The position numbers and the translations under genes are program-made. A DNA stretch of 64,000 nucleotides from Streptomyces nojiriensis (GTDB lineage Bacteria; Actinomycetota; Actinomycetes; Streptomycetales; Streptomycetaceae). Below are positions 41,601-51,347 of this stretch, piece by piece. The stretch spans positions 1,612,001 through 1,676,000 of the forward strand of contig NZ_CP071139.1 in assembly GCF_017639205.1 (NCBI RefSeq). The letters run 5' to 3'. A model generated the notes under the pieces. It was not told the origin of the DNA. It saw only the letters and a list, made by a program, of their open reading frames with translations, and ran no database searches. Each line of letters starts with the position of its first letter. Position 1 is the first letter of the stretch.

Positions 41601-44600
41601 GTGCTCTCCGAGATCTCCGACCTCATCCACCACCACTGCGCCGTGTTCCTTCCCGCCGACCCGCCGCGCTGCGGGCGGATCGCCTTCTGGCAGACCGACG
41701 GCACGTCGCCCGGCGTCCCTGCCGGTGCCGGTACCCCCTCCGGTGCCAGTACCCCTGCCGGTGCCGGTACCCCTGCCGGTGCCGGCGGCCCGGAGGAGCT
41801 CACGGTCGTCACCCCCGACCTGCGTCGAGCCACCGTGGTCACGCGCGTCCTGTCCGTGGACGAAGCCCTGCCCCTGCTCACCCGCGCCCGGTCCGCGACA
41901 GCCCAGGCCGGTGCCGGTGCCGGTGCGTTCTGGGGCGCCGCCGCGCTGCTCGCCCTGCGCTTCGCCGCACGCGGGCAGCTCCTGCCCGGGTTGAGCCCCG
42001 CCGGCCACGACGCCTGGCGGATCGGGCCGCTGGAGCCCGCCGACCTCGACGAGGTCCGGGAACTGGCCGCCGCGATGCCGCCCGCCGCCCACTGCCTTCC
42101 GCTGAACGCCGACGGGCCGCCCCGGCTGCCCGCGCCGGAGCCGCTGCTGCGGGCCTTCCTCGACGCCGTCGCCGACACGCTGCCCCGCTCCCCCGCCGCC
42201 CCCGCGGCAGCCGGTGGCCCCGCCTACGCCGACCGCCCGCCGCGGCTCCACCCCGAGCTGCGCGGATGGGCCGCCGAGGTGGCCGCCGGCCATGACGCCG
42301 GAGTCCGGATCTCCCTGCGCATCGAGCTCGACCGGGTCCTCGACCCGGCCGCGGCTCAGCCCGCCAAAGCCGCCGCCGCCTTCCGGGCGGTCCTGCAGAT
42401 GCACAGCCTGGCCGACGCCGCCCTCGTCGTCGATGCCGCCGACGTCTGGGCCGGATCCGGTGCCGCCGCGGCCGCCTTCCCGCCCGGCGCGCGGATGGAC
42501 GCTCTCCGCGCCCTGCGCCGCGCCTCGCGGCTGTGGCCCCCGCTCGCCCCGCTGCTGGGCGCGGCCGTCCCGGACGCGGTCGAACTCGCCGACGACGAGG
42601 TCACGGAGCTGCTCGGCGAAGCCTCCGCCGCCCTGGCCGCCGACGGGGTCCAGGTGCACTGGCCGCGCGGGCTCCTGCGCGACCTGAGCGCCCGGGCCGT
42701 CCTCGGCTCCCCCGACGACACCCCTGCCACCGCCCGCCCCTCGGGTCTGCTCTCCCCCGGCGCCCTGCTCTCCTTCAGCTGGCACCACGCCCTCGGCGAC
42801 CAGGGCGATCTCACCCGCGCCGAACTCGACCGCCTCGCCGAGGCGAAGCGCCCCCTGGTCCGGCTGCGCGACCAGTGGGTCCTGGTCGATCCCGCCGAGG
42901 CCCGCCGGGCCCGCGCCCGCCAGGACCGGAAGATCGCGGCTGCGGACGCGCTGGCCGCCGTACTCACCGGGTCGGCGGAGATCGACGGCGAGCGGGTCGA
43001 CGTGGAGGCCACCGGTCCGCTGGAGGGGCTGCGCGCGCGCCTCGCCGCCGACCCGCAGGAGGCCCCCGAGGCTCCCGACACCCCCGAGGCCTCCGGCGCG
43101 CCGCCGGAGTTGCGGGCCACCCTGCGCGACTACCAGCTGCGCGGTCTGCACTGGCTGGTCCGGATGACGTCGCTGGGCCTCGGTGCCTGCCTCGCCGACG
43201 ACATGGGCCTCGGCAAGACCGTCACCCTCATCGCGCTCCACCTGCACCGCAACCGGCCCCAGGCCCCCGGCACCGACCCCGCCACCGCCGGGCCCACCCT
43301 GGTGGTGTGCCCCGCCTCACTGCTGGGCAACTGGCAGCGGGAGATCGAGAAGTTCGCCCCCGGCACCCCCGTACGCCGCTTCCACGGCCCGGGCCGCAGC
43401 CTCACCGGGCTCACCGAGCCCACCGGGCCCACCGGGCCCACCGGCGGGTTCGTCCTCACCACCTACGGCACCATGCGTGTGCACGCGCCCGAACTCGCCG
43501 CCATCCGCTGGGGCATGGTCGTGGCCGACGAGGCCCAGCACGTCAAGAACCCGCGTTCCGCCACCGCCAAGGCCCTGCGCACCATCCCCGCCCCGGCCCG
43601 CGTGGCTCTGACCGGCACCCCCGTCGAGAACGACCTGGCCGAGCTGTGGGCCATCCTCGACTGGACCACCCCCGGGGTCCTCGGCCGCCTCGGCGCCTTC
43701 CGCTCCCGCTACGCCGACCCCGTCGAGAGCGGCCGCGACCCGCAGGCCGCCGCCCGGCTGTCCGCGCTGGTGCGGCCGTTCCTGCTGCGCCGCAAGAAGT
43801 CCGACCCCGGTATCGCGCCCGAGCTGCCGCCCAAGACCGAGACCGACCACGCCGTCGCCCTCAGCCGCGAACAGACCTCGCTCTACGAGGCGGTCGTACG
43901 CGAGACCCTCGCCGCGATCTCGGAGGCCGACGGGATGGAGCGGCGCGGTCTGGTGGTCAAGCTGCTGACCTCGCTCAAACAGATCTGCAACCACCCGGCC
44001 CACTACCTGCGGGAGCACGGCCCGTCGGAACGCGGCGCCAAGGAGGCCGGTGGCGGCGCCGACCGCTCCGGAAAGCTGGAGCTGCTCGACGAACTCCTCG
44101 ACACGATCCTGGCCGAGGGCGGCTCCGTCCTCGTCTTCACCCAGTACGTGGCGATGGCCAGGATCCTGGAGAAGCACCTGGCCGGCCGCGGGATCGCCTC
44201 GCAGTTCCTGCACGGCGGGACGCCGGTGCCGCGCCGTGAGGAGCTGGTCGACCGCTTCCAGGCGGGCGAGGTACCCGTCTTCCTGCTGTCCCTGAAGGCG
44301 GCCGGCACCGGGCTGAACCTCACCCGGGCCGGGCACGTCATCCACTTCGACCGCTGGTGGAACCCGGCCGTCGAGGAACAGGCCACCGACCGCGCCTACC
44401 GCATCGGCCAGACCCAGCCCGTACAGGTCCACCGGATCATCGCCGAAGGCACCGTCGAGGACCGGATCGCACAGCTCCTGGCACGCAAACGCGCCCTCGC
44501 CGACGCCGTCCTCGCGGGCGGCGAGGGCGCGCTGACCGAACTGACCGATGCCGAACTGGCCGAGCTCGTGGCGCTGCGCCCGGCCGCGCGCGGGGAGTGA
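41601..44600 (+). CDS. SNF2/Rad54-family ATPase (bacterial helicase-like)
   Basis: DNA translocase/remodeller-type ATPase of 999 residues. The C-terminal half holds the SNF2 core: LRDYQLRGLHWLVRM, Walker A DDMGLGKTVT, motif II VVADEAQHVKN, ALTGTPVEN and the helicase C part with FLLSLKAAGTGLNL and DRAYRIGQTQPVQVHRI. The N-terminal half (about 1-480) is the actinobacterial extension with an Ala/Gly/Thr repeat near residue 40. GTG at 41601 has GAGGA upstream; the frame is open further to 41370 but without a site. The adjacent SWIM gene follows after three bases, a common bacterial pairing. Confidence 0.9.
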   Translation: MLSEISDLIHHHCAVFLPADPPRCGRIAFWQTDGTSPGVPAGAGTPSGASTPAGAGTPAGAGGPEELTVVTPDLRRATVVTRVLSVDEALPLLTRARSATAQAGAGAGAFWGAAALLALRFAARGQLLPGLSPAGHDAWRIGPLEPADLDEVRELAAAMPPAAHCLPLNADGPPRLPAPEPLLRAFLDAVADTLPRSPAAPAAAGGPAYADRPPRLHPELRGWAAEVAAGHDAGVRISLRIELDRVLDPAAAQPAKAAAAFRAVLQMHSLADAALVVDAADVWAGSGAAAAAFPPGARMDALRALRRASRLWPPLAPLLGAAVPDAVELADDEVTELLGEASAALAADGVQVHWPRGLLRDLSARAVLGSPDDTPATARPSGLLSPGALLSFSWHHALGDQGDLTRAELDRLAEAKRPLVRLRDQWVLVDPAEARRARARQDRKIAAADALAAVLTGSAEIDGERVDVEATGPLEGLRARLAADPQEAPEAPDTPEASGAPPELRATLRDYQLRGLHWLVRMTSLGLGACLADDMGLGKTVTLIALHLHRNRPQAPGTDPATAGPTLVVCPASLLGNWQREIEKFAPGTPVRRFHGPGRSLTGLTEPTGPTGPTGGFVLTTYGTMRVHAPELAAIRWGMVVADEAQHVKNPRSATAKALRTIPAPARVALTGTPVENDLAELWAILDWTTPGVLGRLGAFRSRYADPVESGRDPQAAARLSALVRPFLLRRKKSDPGIAPELPPKTETDHAVALSREQTSLYEAVVRETLAAISEADGMERRGLVVKLLTSLKQICNHPAHYLREHGPSERGAKEAGGGADRSGKLELLDELLDTILAEGGSVLVFTQYVAMARILEKHLAGRGIASQFLHGGTPVPRREELVDRFQAGEVPVFLLSLKAAGTGLNLTRAGHVIHFDRWWNPAVEEQATDRAYRIGQTQPVQVHRIIAEGTVEDRIAQLLARKRALADAVLAGGEGALTELTDAELAELVALRPAARGE
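41718..41789 (+). repeat. Four 18-bp tandem repeats inside the SNF2 gene
   Basis: Units CCTGCCGGTGCCGGTACC, with variants, at 41718-41735, 41736-41753, 41754-41771 and 41772-41789 encode PAGAGT, PSGAST, PAGAGT and PAGAGG. The repeat is in frame, so copy-number change would lengthen a flexible linker by six residues per unit. Confidence 0.85.
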
Positions 44601-44603
44601 GCG

Positions 44604-45890
44604 ATGAACACCCGAGACCCCTACGAGAAGACCTTCCCCGCCGTGCCGGCCGCCACCCGCGGCCGCGGCTTCGCCCACACCTGGTGGGGCCATGCCTGGC
44701 TGCGCGCGCTGGAGGACAGCGCGCTCGACGGGACGCAGGTCAAGCAGGGGCGCCGGTACGCGCGCTCGGGCGCGGTCGGCGCGGTGTCGGTGCGCCCCGG
44801 CGGGCTCACCGCGGTGGTGCGCGATCCGGACGGAACGGCGCACCGGACGGACGTGCTGATACAGGAGTTCACGGAAGCGGAATGGGACCGCCTGCTGGAT
44901 CTGGCCGCCGCGGAGGCCGGGCACATCGCGGCGCTGCTCGACCGGGAGGTGCCGCCGGAGCTCGCCGAGGACGCGGCCGCGGCCGGGGTGGAGCTGCTGC
45001 CCGGCATCGGGGACCTCGATCCGCGCTGCGACTGCGGCGAGTGGGACCACTGCCCGCACACGGCGGCGCTCTGCTACCAGGTGGCCCGGCTGCTGGACCA
45101 GGACCCCTTCGTGCTGCTGCTCCTGCGGGGCCGCGGCGAGCGCGAGGTGGTGGACGAACTGGCGGAGCGGAGCGCGGCGGAGGCGGACGCGGCATCAGAG
45201 GCCGGCGCGGACGCGGGCGCTCGGCAGACGCCCGCCGACGAGGGGATCCCGGCGGCGGAGGTCTTCGCGGCCGGCGCTCTCCTTCCCGCCCTGCCCCCGC
45301 TGCCGGAACTGCCGCCGGTGCCGGGCCAGCCGCCGACGCTGGACACGGAGACCGGAGCGGAACCGGAACTCGATGTGGACGCCGTGGAGTTCCTGGCGCA
45401 GGCGGCCGCGGCCGAAGCCCGTCGGCGGCTCGCGGAAGCGCTGGCTCCGGGCCACGCCGATCGCGCCCCGGCGGCCCCGCTCACGCTCTCCGAGGACGCC
45501 GTACGACTCACGGCCGAGGCCGGTGACTTCCGGGTCCGCTCCCGCCTGGCGGCGGCTACCAGGCGCAGCCGGGCCGAACTGGAACTGGCCGTACGGGCCT
45601 GGGGCTTCGGCGCGGCCCCGGGCCTGGCGGCGCTGGAGGACGACCGGACGCCGAGCCGGAGCGAACTGGCCCGTGCCCGCGCGGCCCTGGCCGCGGCCTG
45701 GGCGGACGAGGAGGCGCCGGTGCTCCGCCGGGTCCGCGCCCGCTGGACGCAGGAGGGCACCGGCCGCCAGCTCCGGCTGGGCCGGGACGGGCGCTGGTGG
45801 CCGTTCCGCCGCGAGGGCGGGCAGTGGGTTCCGTCGGGGCCCTCCGCCCCGGACCCGGGCTCGGCGCTGGAGGCCGATCCCGCCCCATGA
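44604..45890 (+). CDS. SWIM zinc-finger protein
   Basis: Protein of 428 residues with a SWIM-type zinc finger (CDCGEWDHCPHTAALCYQVARLL, near residue 135) in the actinobacterial SNF2-partner arrangement. The N-terminal FAHTWWGHAWLRAL motif is also typical. A middle Ala/Glu-rich linker and a C-terminal DUF-like helical part follow. ATG at 44604 has GGGGAG. It follows the SNF2 gene by 3 bases, so the two are coupled and probably act together on DNA. Confidence 0.9.
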   Translation: MNTRDPYEKTFPAVPAATRGRGFAHTWWGHAWLRALEDSALDGTQVKQGRRYARSGAVGAVSVRPGGLTAVVRDPDGTAHRTDVLIQEFTEAEWDRLLDLAAAEAGHIAALLDREVPPELAEDAAAAGVELLPGIGDLDPRCDCGEWDHCPHTAALCYQVARLLDQDPFVLLLLRGRGEREVVDELAERSAAEADAASEAGADAGARQTPADEGIPAAEVFAAGALLPALPPLPELPPVPGQPPTLDTETGAEPELDVDAVEFLAQAAAAEARRRLAEALAPGHADRAPAAPLTLSEDAVRLTAEAGDFRVRSRLAAATRRSRAELELAVRAWGFGAAPGLAALEDDRTPSRSELARARAALAAAWADEEAPVLRRVRARWTQEGTGRQLRLGRDGRWWPFRREGGQWVPSGPSAPDPGSALEADPAP

Positions 45891-45979
45891 GGTTTCGGCC
45901 CGCCGCGGGCCGCGTACCGCCGGCTTCCTGGCCGACGTACGGCTTGCCGGGACCCGGTACCGGGACGACGATGGTGGCG

Positions 45980-46027
45980 CTCCGCAGCTCCGCAGCTCCA
46001 CAGCTCCGTAGCTCCGTACCGCGGTAC
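45980..46027 (+). repeat. Five 8-bp direct repeats and a palindrome upstream of the GAF regulator
   Basis: CTCCGCAG (45980-45987 and 45988-45995), CTCCACAG (45996-46003), CTCCGTAG (46004-46011) and CTCCGTAC (46012-46019), then GTACCGCGGTAC (46016-46027), a 12-bp palindrome. Positioned 15-60 bases upstream of the regulator start, on the side where its own promoter should lie. Confidence 0.6.
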
Positions 46028-46041
46028 CACGGGAGGGTGAC

Positions 46042-47349
46042 ATGGGCGATCCGTCGGTGGCGCTGCCGGGCGGGGCCGATCCGGCCGCGCGCACGCGCGA
46101 ACTACGGCGGGCCCATGCCGCGTTCACCCGGGACGGGCGGGTCGAGGGGCCGGTCCGGGCGGTCATCGCGCGCTCCTGGCGGCGGAGCGCGCGGGCCCGG
46201 CTCAGCCCGGAGTGCGCGCCCCGGGTGGAGCTCCCGGAGGCGGAGCTGCGCCCGTACCGCGAGGGGCATCCGCTGGCCCGGGTGATGCCTCTGTTCCGGG
46301 ATCTCGTCGGAGCGTTCGCCGCGCACGGGGCGCATCTGCTGGCGGTGTGCGACGCGCGGGGCAGCCTGCTGTGGGTGGAGGGCGAACCGGGCACGCTGCG
46401 CAGGGCCGAGGGCCTCGGCTTCGTCCCGGGTGCGCGCTGGGCGGAGTCGGCGATGGGGACCAACGCGCCCGGGACGGCGGTCGCGACGGGAGAGCCCGTG
46501 CAGGTCTTCGGGGCCGAGCACTTCAGCCGCCGGGTGCACCCGTGGACCTGCGCGGCGGCTCCGGTGAGGGATCCCCGGACGGGCAGGCTGCTGGGCGCGG
46601 TGGACATCACCGGGGGCGACGGCCTGGCCCATCCGCACTCCCTGGGCTTCGTGCGGGCGGTGGCCCGGGCGGCGGAAGCCCAGTTGACCCTGCTCGAACC
46701 GGATCCGCCGGCCGCCGGGGACACCCTCGCCGCCCTCGGCCAGGACGAGGCGCTGCTGGTCACCGCCGGTCGCAAGCTCCGGCTGGGGCGGCGGCACAGC
46801 GAGATCATGGCGCTGCTCGCACACCATCCCGAGGGCTTGTCGGGCGAGGAGCTGACGATCGCCCTGTACGAGGACGAGTCGGTGTCACCGGTGACGTTGC
46901 GCGCCGAGATCTCCCGGCTGCGCGCCCTGCTGGGCCCGTCGGCGCCGCTTTCGCGCCCTTATCGCACGGCCGGTCCGCTGGACGCGGATTTCACCGCCCT
47001 GACGCGGCAGTTGGCTACCGGGGCGGTGTCCGCGGCCCTCCACCACTACCCCGGCCCCCTGCTGCCGGCCTCCACCGCGCCCGGCATCGTCCGGCTGCGG
47101 CGCCGGATCGAGGACCAGGCGCGGGCGGCCGTGATCGCGCGGGCGGATGCCGGGCTGCTGACCGACTGGGTGTGCAGCCCGTGGGGCGCGGACGACCCGC
47201 AGGCGTGGCGGGCGCTGGCGGCGGCGCTGCCGCCGGAGCGCCGGCCGGCCGCGCTGGCCCGCGTACACGCCCTGGACCGGGAGCTCGGCGCGCGTCCCGA
47301 CGCCGGTGGACGGCGGCGTGCAACGTATCCGCAACCTGCGCGCTCCTAG
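46042..47349 (+). CDS. GAF-domain transcriptional regulator
   Basis: Regulator of 435 residues. The N-terminal half has a GAF-type sensor (LLAVCDARGSLLWVEG, GARWAESAMGTNAPGTAV, HPWTCAAAPVRD) and the C-terminal half a winged-helix-like DNA-binding part (LGRRHSEIMALLAHHPEGLSGEELTI). It resembles the AcoR/FhlA-like GAF regulators seen upstream of aldehyde dehydrogenases in Streptomyces, but has no AAA+ ATPase domain. ATG at 46042 has GGGAGGG. It precedes the aldehyde dehydrogenase at 47404 in the same direction and probably controls it. Confidence 0.87.
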   Translation: MGDPSVALPGGADPAARTRELRRAHAAFTRDGRVEGPVRAVIARSWRRSARARLSPECAPRVELPEAELRPYREGHPLARVMPLFRDLVGAFAAHGAHLLAVCDARGSLLWVEGEPGTLRRAEGLGFVPGARWAESAMGTNAPGTAVATGEPVQVFGAEHFSRRVHPWTCAAAPVRDPRTGRLLGAVDITGGDGLAHPHSLGFVRAVARAAEAQLTLLEPDPPAAGDTLAALGQDEALLVTAGRKLRLGRRHSEIMALLAHHPEGLSGEELTIALYEDESVSPVTLRAEISRLRALLGPSAPLSRPYRTAGPLDADFTALTRQLATGAVSAALHHYPGPLLPASTAPGIVRLRRRIEDQARAAVIARADAGLLTDWVCSPWGADDPQAWRALAAALPPERRPAALARVHALDRELGARPDAGGRRRATYPQPARS

Positions 47350-47403
47350 CCTCCACCGAAGCGCTGTCCGACGGCGGCCGGCGCCCGGCAAGGGGAGGAC
47401 ACC

Positions 47404-48927
47404 ATGGCCCGCTACGCTGCGCCCGGTACCGAGGGGGCGCTCATGACGTACGCGTCCCGCTACGACCACTTCATCGGCGGCGAGTACGTTCCGCCCGCGC
47501 GCGGCCGGTACTTCGAGAACCCCTCCCCGGTCAACGGCCGGGTCTTCGCGGAGGTCGCCCGGGGCACGGCCGAGGACGTGGAGCGGGCGCTGGACGCGGC
47601 CCACGCGGCGGCGCCCGCGTGGGGTCGTACCTCGGTCGCCGAGCGGTCGTCGATCCTGCTGCGCATCGCGGACCGGACGGAGCAGCACCTGGAGGCCCTC
47701 GCGGTCGCGGAGACCTGGGAGAACGGCAAGCCGGTGCGGGAGACCCTGGCGGCCGACCTGCCCCTGGCCGTCGACCAGTTCCGGTACTTCGCGGGAGCCC
47801 TGCGCGCGCAGGAGGGCGCGCTGAGCCAGCTCGACGACGACACCGTCGCCTACCACTTCCACGAACCGCTGGGCGTGGTCGGGCAGATCATCCCGTGGAA
47901 CTTCCCGATCTTGATGGCCGTGTGGAAGCTGGCCCCGGCGCTGGCGGCCGGGAACACGGTGGTGCTGAAGCCGGCCGAGCAGACCCCGGTGTCGGTGCAC
48001 TACTGGCTGAGCCTGGTGGCGGACCTGCTGCCGCCGGGCGTCGTCAACATCGTCAACGGCTTCGGGGAGGAGGCGGGCAAGCCGCTCGCCTCCAGTCCTC
48101 GGGTGGCGAAGATCGCCTTCACCGGGGAGACCGCCACCGGCCGGCTGATCATGCAGTACGCGGCCGAGCATCTGAAGCCGGTCACCCTGGAACTCGGTGG
48201 CAAGAGCCCGAACCTCTTCTTCGACGACATCTGGTCGACGGACGACGACCTGCGCGACAAGGCGCTGGAGGGCTTCACGATGTTCGCCCTCAACCAGGGC
48301 GAGGTGTGCACGAGCCCGTCGCGCGCGCTGATCGAGCGGGGCCGGTACGGGGACTTCCTCGATGCGGCCGTGGCCCGCACCGAACTGATCGTGCCGGGGC
48401 ACCCGCTGGACACGGACACGATGATCGGGGCGCAGGCCTCGGAGGAGCAGCTGAAGAAGGTCCTGTCGTACGTGGAGATCGGCCAGCGGGAGGGCGCGAA
48501 GATCCTCACGGGCGGCGAGCGCCGGGAACTGGAGGGAGATCTCGCGGGCGGCTTCTACGTCCAGCCGACCGTCTTCGAGGGCGACAACCGGATGCGGATC
48601 TTCCAGGAGGAGATCTTCGGGCCGGTGGTGTCGGTGACCTCCTTCCAGGACTTCGACGACGCCGTACGGATCGCGAACGACACGGCGTACGGCCTGGGCG
48701 CGGGCGTCTGGACCCGGGACATCAACACCGCGTACCGCGCGGGCCGCGCGATCCAGGCGGGCCGCGTCTGGACGAACTGCTACCACGCCTACCCGGCACA
48801 CGCCGCTTTCGGCGGATACAAGCAGTCGGGCATCGGCCGCGAGACCCACAAGATGATGCTGGAGCACTACCAGCAGACCAAAAACATGCTGGTCTCCTAC
48901 TCCCCCAAGAAGCTCGGCTTCTTTTAG
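47404..48927 (+). CDS. exaC: Aldehyde dehydrogenase (ExaC/AcoD-like)
   Basis: NAD-dependent aldehyde dehydrogenase of 507 residues, probably for acetaldehyde or similar. It shows [10 protein letters not shown] (near 161), [27 protein letters not shown], the catalytic Glu in LELGGKSPN and the catalytic Cys in [11 protein letters not shown] (near 300), and [15 protein letters not shown], all in order and complete. ATG at 47404 has GGGGAGGAC; ATG at 47443 is an alternative. The gene symbol is given by analogy and is not proved. Confidence 0.9.
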   Translation: MARYAAPGTEGALMTYASRYDHFIGGEYVPPARGRYFENPSPVNGRVFAEVARGTAEDVERALDAAHAAAPAWGRTSVAERSSILLRIADRTEQHLEALAVAETWENGKPVRETLAADLPLAVDQFRYFAGALRAQEGALSQLDDDTVAYHFHEPLGVVGQIIPWNFPILMAVWKLAPALAAGNTVVLKPAEQTPVSVHYWLSLVADLLPPGVVNIVNGFGEEAGKPLASSPRVAKIAFTGETATGRLIMQYAAEHLKPVTLELGGKSPNLFFDDIWSTDDDLRDKALEGFTMFALNQGEVCTSPSRALIERGRYGDFLDAAVARTELIVPGHPLDTDTMIGAQASEEQLKKVLSYVEIGQREGAKILTGGERRELEGDLAGGFYVQPTVFEGDNRMRIFQEEIFGPVVSVTSFQDFDDAVRIANDTAYGLGAGVWTRDINTAYRAGRAIQAGRVWTNCYHAYPAHAAFGGYKQSGIGRETHKMMLEHYQQTKNMLVSYSPKKLGFF

Positions 48928-48936
48928 AGCCTGAAA

Positions 48937-48976
48937 GACGGCGCCTGACCTGGGCTTTCGCCCGCCAGGCGCCGTC
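48937..48976 (+). terminator. Terminator after the aldehyde dehydrogenase
   Basis: GACGGCGCCTG (48937-48947) and CAGGCGCCGTC (48966-48976) form a perfect 11-bp stem starting 10 bases after the stop codon; an inner GGGC-TTTC-GCCC hairpin sits in the loop. Confidence 0.7.
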
Positions 48977-49058
48977 GGCTCGACCCGCTCGACACGAGTA
49001 TCAACTCTTTCTGTTACCCCCGGTTCACCCAGCCCCTCTCCCACGGTCGAGGTACGCG

Positions 49059-50198
49059 TCAGCTGACCCGAAGACCGACCGCCAGCGTCAGCTCGAGGAC
49101 CCGGTGTGGCGATGCGAGATCCGGAAACAGCTCCCGCAGCTGCGACATCCGGTACCGGACGGTCTGAGGATGGACGAACAACGCCGCCGCAACCTCGTCC
49201 CGCCTGCCGTGGTGAAGCAGCCAAGCCCGCAACGTCTCCTCCAGCCTCCGCGCGGTCGCGACAGGCAAGGTCCGCAACGGTGCGAGGGCTCGGGCCCGCA
49301 GGTCCGCGAACGCGTCCACGTCGGCGCTCAGCACCAGCTCGGGCAGGTGGTCCTCGGTGTCGCGAATATCGGAGGAGAGGGAACGCGCGCGTGCGGCTCG
49401 TGCGTACGAGGCGGACGCACGAGTCCACGGCCGGGCCGGGCCGACCACGGCGGTGCGGTCGGTCAGCTGCCGCAAGAGGTGCGACCGGTCGGCATCGGGG
49501 ACGAGCAGCACACCGAAGGCGTCCGGCAGATCGTCGAGGACGAGGGTGCTCGGGTCGAGCGCGCGGTAGGCAGGCCGGGCCTGGGCGGCGGGCAGCAAGA
49601 CGGCGGTCAGCGAAACCGGAGGCTGCCACCCTGCCCGTTGAACAGAGGCCAGCAGCACGTCCGGGCTCGCGCCGGCGAGGAGGTCGCGGGCCAGGTGTTC
49701 CAGGTGGCGCTCGTGGTCCCGGCCCCGGGCAGCCAGTTCGTCGGCGTGGCCCGCGGCGCTCGCGGCGGAGAGCTCGTCGATGTAGGCGAAGGTCAGCTCG
49801 GCGAACTTGGCGACCTCGGCGGCAGGCAGACCTGCGGGTACCGCACCCGCCGCCAGGCATCGCCAGGCCACGCGGGCGCCGACGCGGTAGGCACTGAGCA
49901 GGGCGTCCATCGAACGCCCGTCGCGCACCTCGCCGCGGCCCAGCTCGTAGGCCGCGTCACCGGCGTCGCCGCCTGTGGCGGTCCCGCTCGCGAGGTCCAG
50001 ATAGTGCCCCAGGGCGGTGCGGACCGCTCGGCGGATGGTGACGCCCATGCGGCCCGAAAGGGCGTTGGCGTAGGGAGGGACCTCGTCGATGATCGCCTGG
50101 ACGACCTCGTCGGCGGTGGTCTTCAGCCCGGCCCGAATGGCGGTGACCGTCGCCTGCTCCAGGACCAGTTCGGTGACTCTCCGGATTGGATGGCTCAT
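49059..50198 (-). CDS. PucR/CdaR-type transcriptional regulator
   Basis: Regulator of 379 residues. The C-terminal PucR helix-turn-helix is LRAWLLHHGRRDEVAAALFVHPQTVRYRMSQLRELF (quoted here in pieces: HPQTVRYRMSQLRELF at about 340-355), preceded by an all-helical RsbT-RD-like N-terminal half. ATG at 50198 has AGGGA upstream. Divergent from the reductase/desaturase pair, whose promoter gap holds a direct repeat; it probably controls that pair. Confidence 0.88.
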   Translation of the reverse strand: MSHPIRRVTELVLEQATVTAIRAGLKTTADEVVQAIIDEVPPYANALSGRMGVTIRRAVRTALGHYLDLASGTATGGDAGDAAYELGRGEVRDGRSMDALLSAYRVGARVAWRCLAAGAVPAGLPAAEVAKFAELTFAYIDELSAASAAGHADELAARGRDHERHLEHLARDLLAGASPDVLLASVQRAGWQPPVSLTAVLLPAAQARPAYRALDPSTLVLDDLPDAFGVLLVPDADRSHLLRQLTDRTAVVGPARPWTRASASYARAARARSLSSDIRDTEDHLPELVLSADVDAFADLRARALAPLRTLPVATARRLEETLRAWLLHHGRRDEVAAALFVHPQTVRYRMSQLRELFPDLASPHRVLELTLAVGLRVS

Positions 50199-50232
50199 AA
50201 TTTATTCCCTGCGAACAATCCAGCCGACCAAA

Positions 50233-50267
50233 TTTACGTCTTGCGGTCAGGACTTTACGCCTTGAGG
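50233..50267. promoter_or_regulatory. 21-bp-spaced direct repeat between PucR gene and reductase/desaturase operon
   Basis: TTTACGTCTTGCGG (50233-50246) and TTTACGCCTTGAGG (50254-50267) agree at 12 of 14 positions and are 21 bp apart, that is two helix turns on the same face. They are in the 86-base gap between the divergent starts (50198 and 50285) and are AT-rich for this genome. Confidence 0.5.
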
Positions 50268-50284
50268 CGCATCAAGCTGGGGTC

Positions 50285-51340
50285 ATGACGAGTGCAACCC
50301 TCCGCAGTGGGGCGTGGAAACTGCTGGAGATGATCACGACGCCGCTGCTGCCGTCGGACTACCTCGACCTGGTCAGCCCGCTGCGTGCGGGCGCTGACCT
50401 GCGTGGGCGCATCGAGGCCGTGCACCCCGAGACGGCTGACGCCGCGACCATCGTGATCAGGCCGGGAAGGGGCTGGCGCGGTCACACGGCCGGTCAGTAC
50501 GTTCGGATCGGGGTCGACGTCGACGGGAGGCGCCTGTGGCGCGCCTACTCCATCACCTCGCCGACGAACCGCCAGGACGGCCGCGTCACGATCACCGTGA
50601 AGGCGATCCCGGACGGCAAGGTCAGCAACCACCTGGTCCGCAGGGCGAAGCCCGGCACGCTGGTCCAGCTCGACCAGCCGACCGGTGACTTCGTACTGCC
50701 GCAGGCCAAGCCCGCCAAGGTGCTCTACCTGACGGCCGGCAGCGGCATCACGCCCGTGATGGGCATGCTGCGCGACATCGACTTCGACGACGTCGTCATG
50801 GTCCACTGCGCGCCACAGCCGCAAGACGTGATCTTCCGCAACGAACTGCACGACCTGGTCACGGCCAAGAAGCTGCGGCTCACCGAGGTGCACACCGACA
50901 CGGACGGCATGCTCGACATCGCCCGACTCGGCGAACTGGTACCCGACTGGGCCGAGCGCGAGACCTGGGCCTGCGGGCCCGCGGGCCTGCTCGACGCCGC
51001 CGAGGAGTTCTGGAGCGGCCACGGCGTCGGAGAGCGCCTGCACACCGAACGCTTCCGCCCCGGCATCGTCGTCGCTGGCGACGGCGGCGAGGTCACGTTC
51101 AGCGCCACCGGCAAGACCGTCGACGCGGACGGCGCCACGCCGTTGTTGGACGCCGGCGAGGAGGCCGGCGTGCTCATGCCGTCCGGGTGCCGCATGGGCA
51201 TCTGCTTCGGCTGCGTCACGCCGCTCAAGGCGGGCGCCGTCCGCGATCTGCGCACCGGCGAGATCACCGAGGCCGAGCCGGGCGTCCTCATCCAGACCTG
51301 CGTGTCCGCCGCGGCGGGCCCCTGCGACATCGAACGGTAG
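50285..51340 (+). CDS. Ferredoxin reductase with 2Fe-2S domain, desaturase electron donor
   Basis: NAD(P)H oxidoreductase of 351 residues. An FAD-binding domain (about 50-140, with LWRAYSITSPT), an NAD-binding domain (TAGSGITPVMGMLR near 155, CGPAGLL near 230) and a C-terminal plant-type 2Fe-2S ferredoxin part (GCRMGICFGCVTPL near 300, later Cys in QTCVS) are present. This is the arrangement of mycobacterial Rv3230c, which gives electrons to DesA3, and the next gene is a desaturase of that type. ATG at 50285; weak ribosome site. Confidence 0.9.
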   Translation: MTSATLRSGAWKLLEMITTPLLPSDYLDLVSPLRAGADLRGRIEAVHPETADAATIVIRPGRGWRGHTAGQYVRIGVDVDGRRLWRAYSITSPTNRQDGRVTITVKAIPDGKVSNHLVRRAKPGTLVQLDQPTGDFVLPQAKPAKVLYLTAGSGITPVMGMLRDIDFDDVVMVHCAPQPQDVIFRNELHDLVTAKKLRLTEVHTDTDGMLDIARLGELVPDWAERETWACGPAGLLDAAEEFWSGHGVGERLHTERFRPGIVVAGDGGEVTFSATGKTVDADGATPLLDAGEEAGVLMPSGCRMGICFGCVTPLKAGAVRDLRTGEITEAEPGVLIQTCVSAAAGPCDIER

Positions 51341-51347
51341 GAACACC

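Noticed and set aside
41457..43247. 596-residue minus-strand frame opposite the SNF2 gene
   Set aside because: Glycine-rich shadow; the plus strand carries complete SNF2 motifs.
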